DNA of 9,397 nt, taken from Oscillospiraceae bacterium (lineage in GTDB: Bacteria > Bacillota > Clostridia > Oscillospirales > Acutalibacteraceae). A model generated the notes under the pieces. The model was given only the letters and a program-made list of their open reading frames with translations, searched no databases and was not told the DNA's origin. The position numbers and the translations under genes are program-made. This document shows, piece by piece, positions 5,891 to 9,397 of the stretch (within the stretch, counting starts at the first letter, position 1; every line of letters starts with the position of its first letter). The stretch lies in NCBI GenBank assembly GCA_015066165.1, contig SVOX01000052.1:1-9397 (forward strand). Reading direction: 5' to 3'.

Positions 5891-6232
5891 TCAGCCGGGA
5901 GGCCAAGCCAAATTTCTACGTGCAAGTAGGTGGAAGTGAATGTGTCCAACTGTTTGACCGCCGTCTTCACCGCAGTTGTTTACTACACGGTAGCCGTTTT
6001 CCAAATTTTCTTGTTTTGAAATTTCTGCTACTGCTTCAAAAATTTTAGCAATATAATGGCTGTTATCAGTTGTAATTTCATCAGCCGATTTAATATGTTC
6101 TTTTGGAACAATTACTGCGTGAAAAGGGGCTTGCGGGGCTATATCCGCAAAAGCATATACAAATTCATTTTCATATATTTTTGTGCTTGGAATTTCGCCT
6201 TTTATGATTTTACAAAATAAACAATCGTTCAT
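5891..6232 (-). CDS. HIT-family (histidine triad) nucleotide-binding hydrolase, Hint/PKCI type
   Basis: 113 residues, the normal size for Hint proteins, which are dimeric cytoplasmic enzymes that cleave adenosine phosphoramidates and aminoacyl-adenylates. CLFCKII (4-10) with the C4/C7 pair is the usual N-terminal Hint element, zinc-binding in many members. FADIAPQAPFHAVIVPKEHI (28-47) is the purine-site segment. NNCGEDGGQTVGHIHFHLL (85-103) contains the HxHxH triad H97/H99/H101, with H99 the expected nucleophile. The C-terminus ends in WPPG (110-113), as is typical for the Hint branch. Its start codon is 9 bases after the alaS stop, and the TAG stop is part of the ribosome binding site (TAGGGTG). 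Because Hint enzymes can hydrolyse aminoacyl-AMP, pairing with alanyl-tRNA synthetase may have a quality-control logic, which is inference. Confidence 0.95.
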   Translation of the reverse strand: MNDCLFCKIIKGEIPSTKIYENEFVYAFADIAPQAPFHAVIVPKEHIKSADEITTDNSHYIAKIFEAVAEISKQENLENGYRVVNNCGEDGGQTVGHIHFHLLARRNLAWPPG

Positions 6233-6241
6233 AATATCACC

Positions 6242-8866
6242 CTATTTTAATTGATTTTCAACAAGAGTAGCAACACTTTCGAGCGCTTCTTGAAGTTTTG
6301 AAATATCTTTACCGCCTGCCATAGCGCTGTCGGGCTTACCGCCGCCGTTACCGCCTGTAAGTTTTGCAATTTCACGAACAAGGTTACCTGCGTGAGCGCC
6401 TTTTGCAATGGCTTCTTTACCGCAAGCCGCACAGAAAGTAAGTTTTGTACCGTTTATGCCTGCAAATACTGCAATAGCATCGGGGTTATCCGCTTTAACA
6501 ATGTCACTCATCTTGCGAAGTTCGTTAGCATCGGCATTTTTGAGTTCTTTTGCGATAACTCGAATACCGTTTACAACGGCAGCACCGTCAAGAATACTGC
6601 CCATTTTTGCGTTTGCAAGTTGTGCTTCGGCTTTTTCAAGGTTCTTTTGAGTGTCTTTAAGTTCACTCATAACTTGTGTTGCACGTTTTGCAATATCGTT
6701 TATGTTAGATGCCTTTAAAGCATCGGCAGTTTGAGTTGCAAGGGAAATATAATTTTCAATAACCGTTAGTACATTAGCGCCTGTAAACGCTTCAATACGG
6801 CGTACACCCGCAGCAACGCTTGATTCAGAATTGATGTGGAAAAGACCAAGTTTTGCAGTGTTGTCAACGTGGGTACCGCCACAAAGTTCAACCGATACGT
6901 CTTTTGCGTTTACAACACGAACAACGTCACCGTATTTTTCACCAAACAATGCCATAGCGCCAAGTTTTTTGGCTTCACTAATTGGCATTTCGGTATTTTC
7001 AACCGTGATAGCATTTAGAATAGCGTTGTTTACGTAACTTTCAACTGCTTTAATTTCTTCATTTGTTAAGGCAGAGAAGTGTGTAAAGTCAAAACGAACT
7101 GCTTTTTCGTTAACCAACTGACCTGCTTGTTCAACGTGGTTGCCAAGCACCTCACGAAGACCTGCTTGTAAAAGGTGAGCGGCAGTATGGTTACGGCGAA
7201 TTGCATTACGGCGTGTAACATCAATTTCAGCCGAAACAGTATCACCAACCGAGATAGAACCGTTTGTAACTGTACCAAAGTGTGTAATAATTCCGCCTGT
7301 GGTTTTTGTGGTGTCGCTAACTTGGAACTCGCCGTTTGCAGTTTTAATAACACCGCTGTCACCAACCTGACCGCCACTTTCAGCATAGAAGGGGGTTTCT
7401 TTAAGTACAATAATTGCTTTTTGACCTTCGGAAGCGGAAAGTGTGTGTTCGTTTTCAGCGACAATATCTAACACTTGGGTTTGGCAAACATTTTCGGTAT
7501 ATCCAACGAATATACTTTCGGCAACATTGTCAAATGTGATACCGTCACTTTTCCAACTTTCACCGTCGGAAGATTTACGGGCGTTACGTGCCTTTTGTTT
7601 TTGTTCTTCCATAAGTTCTTTAAAGCGGTTTTCGTCGAGTTCAATGCCTTTTTCTTTTAAAATATCTTTTGTAAGGTCAATGGGGAAACCGTAAGTATCG
7701 TAAAGTTTGAAAGCATCTTCACCAGAGAAAGTTTTAGCATTTTTAGTAAGTTCTTCAAGCATTGAAAGACCTTGGTCAACGGTTTTGTTGAAAGATGCTT
7801 CTTCGTGGTTGATAACTTTTGAAATTAACTGTTGTTTTTCAACAAGTTCGGGGTAACCGCCTTTGTTTTCGTTTATAACAGTATCACAAAGTTCCATAAA
7901 GAAAGGACGGTTAATACCAATTAATTTTCCGTGACGTACTGCACGGCGGATAATACGTCGAAGAACGTAACCTCTGCCTTCGTTAGAGGGGATAATACCG
8001 TCGCTTATCATAAAGGTTGCCGCTCTTGCATGGTCGGTAATAGCACGAATAGAAATATCGGTGGCGGTATCTTTTCCGTATTCTTTGCCCGAAATTTTGC
8101 AAACGTTGTCTAATATGTTGCGAATAGAGTCAACCTCAAACATATTGTCAACATCTTGCATAATACAAGCCAAACGTTCAAGACCCATACCAGTATCAAT
8201 ATTTTTATGTTCAAGTTCGGTATAAGTGCCGTCACCCATATTGTTAAACTGTGAGAAAACGTTGTTCCAAATTTCCATATATCTGTCACAGTCGCAACCG
8301 GGTTTACAGTCAGGTGAACCGCAACCGTATTTTTCGCCACGGTCAAAATAAATTTCACTGCAAGGACCGCAAGGACCGGTACCGTGTTCCCAGAAGTTAT
8401 CTTCTTTGCCCATTCTTACAATTCTTTCTTCGGGCACACCAATAACGTCACGCCAAAAGTTATATGCTTCGTCATCTTCTTCATAAACTGAAGGCCAAAG
8501 AAGTTCTTGTGGTATTTCAAGAGTTTTTGTTAGAAATTCCCAAGCCCAAGTAATTGCTTCGGATTTGAAATAATCACCAAATGAGAAGTTACCAAGCATT
8601 TCAAAAAAAGTGCCGTGACGGGCTGTAATACCAACACGTTCAAGGTCGGGTGTTCTAATACATTTTTGGCAGGTTGTAACACGGTTGCTTGGGGGTGTTA
8701 CTTCGCCTGTGAAGTACTTTTTCATAGGCGCCATACCCGAGTTTATAAGCAATAAAGATTTGTCGTTGTTTGGTACCAAAGAGAAACTTTGAAGACGTAA
8801 ATGGTCTTTAGATTCAAAGAAACTTAAATACTTTTCTCTAAGGTCGTTTAGTGAAGTCCATTTCAT
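6242..8866 (-). CDS. alaS: Alanyl-tRNA synthetase
   Basis: 874 residues, full length for bacterial AlaRS. It charges tRNA-Ala and clears mischarged Ser/Gly. The class II catalytic core (about 1-250) shows motif 1 around LVPNNDKSLLLINSGMAP (30-47), motif 2 with CIRTPDLERVGITARHGTFF (69-88) and motif 3 GMGLERL (226-232). A Cys-rich insert CGSPDCKPGCDC (182-193) is probably zinc-binding. The tRNA-recognition region follows (about 270-460, including GRGYVLRRIIRRAVRHG at 297-313). The editing domain has the zinc site H560xxxH564 and C662GGTH666. A short coiled coil (about 730-755) leads to the C-Ala domain with the Gly-rich loop GGNGGGKPDSAMAGG (838-852). All key residues are present. The start at 8866 is chosen because AAAGGA sits 8 bases upstream; an ATG 9 bases earlier overlaps that site. 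A perfect promoter lies upstream with no T-box leader. It is the first gene of a five-gene operon with the HIT gene, a nucleotidyltransferase, nagB and mscL. Confidence 0.98.
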   Translation of the reverse strand: MKWTSLNDLREKYLSFFESKDHLRLQSFSLVPNNDKSLLLINSGMAPMKKYFTGEVTPPSNRVTTCQKCIRTPDLERVGITARHGTFFEMLGNFSFGDYFKSEAITWAWEFLTKTLEIPQELLWPSVYEEDDEAYNFWRDVIGVPEERIVRMGKEDNFWEHGTGPCGPCSEIYFDRGEKYGCGSPDCKPGCDCDRYMEIWNNVFSQFNNMGDGTYTELEHKNIDTGMGLERLACIMQDVDNMFEVDSIRNILDNVCKISGKEYGKDTATDISIRAITDHARAATFMISDGIIPSNEGRGYVLRRIIRRAVRHGKLIGINRPFFMELCDTVINENKGGYPELVEKQQLISKVINHEEASFNKTVDQGLSMLEELTKNAKTFSGEDAFKLYDTYGFPIDLTKDILKEKGIELDENRFKELMEEQKQKARNARKSSDGESWKSDGITFDNVAESIFVGYTENVCQTQVLDIVAENEHTLSASEGQKAIIVLKETPFYAESGGQVGDSGVIKTANGEFQVSDTTKTTGGIITHFGTVTNGSISVGDTVSAEIDVTRRNAIRRNHTAAHLLQAGLREVLGNHVEQAGQLVNEKAVRFDFTHFSALTNEEIKAVESYVNNAILNAITVENTEMPISEAKKLGAMALFGEKYGDVVRVVNAKDVSVELCGGTHVDNTAKLGLFHINSESSVAAGVRRIEAFTGANVLTVIENYISLATQTADALKASNINDIAKRATQVMSELKDTQKNLEKAEAQLANAKMGSILDGAAVVNGIRVIAKELKNADANELRKMSDIVKADNPDAIAVFAGINGTKLTFCAACGKEAIAKGAHAGNLVREIAKLTGGNGGGKPDSAMAGGKDISKLQEALESVATLVENQLK

Positions 8867-8874
8867 AAAAAACA

Positions 8875-8880
8875 TCCTTT
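8875..8880 (-). promoter_or_regulatory. Ribosome binding site fixing the alaS start
   Basis: AAAGGA on the minus strand with an 8-base spacer to the ATG at 8866. The alternative in-frame ATG at 8875 overlaps the last base of this site, leaving no spacing, so translation must begin at 8866 and give MKWTSLNDLR. Confidence 0.85.
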
Positions 8881-8904
8881 AAATATATTTAAACATACAC
8901 ATTT

Positions 8905-8933
8905 ATTATATACTTTATACATTGCTTTGTCAA
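8905..8933 (-). promoter_or_regulatory. alaS: Consensus sigma-A promoter of the alaS operon
   Basis: On the minus strand TTGACA (8928-8933), a 17-base spacer and TATAAT (8905-8910) match the ideal housekeeping promoter at every position. Predicted initiation near 8898 gives a leader of about 31 bases. That is far too short for a T-box riboswitch, so tRNA-sensing attenuation is not expected here. I see no operator-like repeat around it. Confidence 0.9.
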
Positions 8934-8995
8934 CCGAAATAACCTTAAAAATGGTATGCAGTGTCTTTGTTTTTGTATAAAAAATGAAATGATTG

Positions 8996-9397
8996 TTATT
9001 TGTTTATACTATCTACTATTTCTGAAAAAAGTTCAGCACAAGATTTTGTTTGTTTTTTTGTATCTTCTGAAAAAACAACAATTACATATTCAGGGTTTTC
9101 AAGCGGAAAAAATCCGCAAAACCAACTGCTGTTAATTTCTTTACCGTTTTCATATTTTCCTGTTTGGGCGGTTGCGGTTTTTCCCGCTGCTGTTGTGGTT
9201 TTTGGCTGTGCCATACTGCCCGTACCTTCGCTTATAACAAGTGATAAAGCATTTTTTAATTTATCACTTGTTTTTTTGGAAAAAACTTTTGTAGGACTTC
9301 CAAAATCATACGCTTTTTCTTTGCCGTTTTTTATTGTGCTTTCAACAATGCTTGGCATATAATACTCACCGCCGTTTGCAATAGCCGTATATAAAGG
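8996..9397 (-). CDS. Penicillin-binding protein, C-terminal part of the transpeptidase domain (partial)
   Basis: The last 133 residues of a larger protein whose 5' part lies beyond the window; the frame is open to the edge. It begins PLYTAIANGGEYYMPSIVES, the region after the SxN motif where class B penicillin-binding proteins read TxIANGG...P. It continues with VISEGTGSMA and the third active-site box AAGKTATAQTG, then NSSWFCGFFPLENPEYVIVV, the WFxGFxP strand characteristic of FtsI/PBP2-type transpeptidases. These enzymes cross-link peptidoglycan outside the membrane and are anchored by an N-terminal helix, not visible here. The third box reads K-T-A (9173-9181) instead of the common K-T-G. 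The gene is followed by the alaS promoter on the same strand, 62 bases from its stop to the -35, with no clear terminator hairpin between, so some read-through into alaS is possible. Which class B protein it is cannot be told from the tail. Confidence 0.88.
   Translation of the reverse strand, partial: PLYTAIANGGEYYMPSIVESTIKNGKEKAYDFGSPTKVFSKKTSDKLKNALSLVISEGTGSMAQPKTTTAAGKTATAQTGKYENGKEINSSWFCGFFPLENPEYVIVVFSEDTKKQTKSCAELFSEIVDSINK

Noticed and set aside
7066..7464. 132-codon frame on the alaS strand in a different register, plus several smaller frames within alaS
   Set aside because: They lie wholly within the editing-domain region of an intact alaS and show no independent start signals.
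8867..8875. Alternative alaS start at 8875 adding three residues
   Set aside because: The only Shine-Dalgarno sequence overlaps this ATG; it fits the ATG at 8866 instead.
9000..9362. 120-codon plus-strand reading frame
   Set aside because: It is antisense to the penicillin-binding protein tail, which has clear motifs; no ribosome binding site and no recognisable domain.
1..9397. Mobile elements, CRISPR arrays, tRNA genes, defence systems
   Set aside because: No spaced direct repeats, transposase or integrase motifs, tRNA cloverleaf or defence-type domains were seen; every long open frame is explained by a metabolic, regulatory or housekeeping gene.

Overview
This 9.4 kb window is low-GC DNA. 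It has AGGAG-type ribosome binding sites, consensus sigma-A promoters and tightly packed genes, and looks like a chromosomal segment of a Gram-positive Clostridia-type bacterium (Firmicutes), probably an anaerobic gut relative of Ruminococcaceae/Oscillospirales. That assignment is inferred from composition and protein style. No rRNA or other phylogenetic marker was compared. I see no mobile element, tRNA or CRISPR array.

Left part (1-2400, minus strand): a carbohydrate-type module. An AraC-family regulator with a cupin sensor (1420-2277) is followed by a GH37 (trehalase)-family glycosidase (94-1350), which ends in a strong hairpin terminator (61-90). The same inverted repeat, TGCAA-N6-TTGCA, occurs in front of both genes and nowhere else I found in that spacing. 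It is a good candidate operator for the AraC protein. The glycosidase keeps the apparent catalytic Asp and Glu of GH37 but has lost several residues of the classical trehalase signatures, so its substrate may not be trehalose.

Middle (2400-3724, plus strand): a divergent two-gene operon with a 4-base ATGA overlap, encoding a PHP-domain phosphoesterase and a calcineurin-like metallophosphoesterase. Its likely promoter overlaps the operator between it and the AraC gene. It ends at a 16-bp-armed inverted repeat (3727-3759) shared with the convergent operon.

Right part (3795-8866, minus strand): a five-gene operon in the order alaS (alanyl-tRNA synthetase), HIT-family hydrolase, sugar-phosphate nucleotidyltransferase-like gene, nagB (glucosamine-6-phosphate deaminase), mscL (mechanosensitive channel). 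Gaps are 9-17 bases, and each downstream Shine-Dalgarno sits on or just after the preceding stop codon, which suggests translational coupling. Transcription probably starts from a perfect TTGACA-N17-TATAAT promoter upstream of alaS, with a short leader that leaves no room for a T-box. At the right edge (8996-9397) is the C-terminal end of a penicillin-binding protein with KTA in place of the usual KTG box.

Most of the window is conserved housekeeping sequence. The parts most worth follow-up are the AraC/glycosidase/phosphoesterase locus with its shared operator, and the altered active site of the glycosidase.
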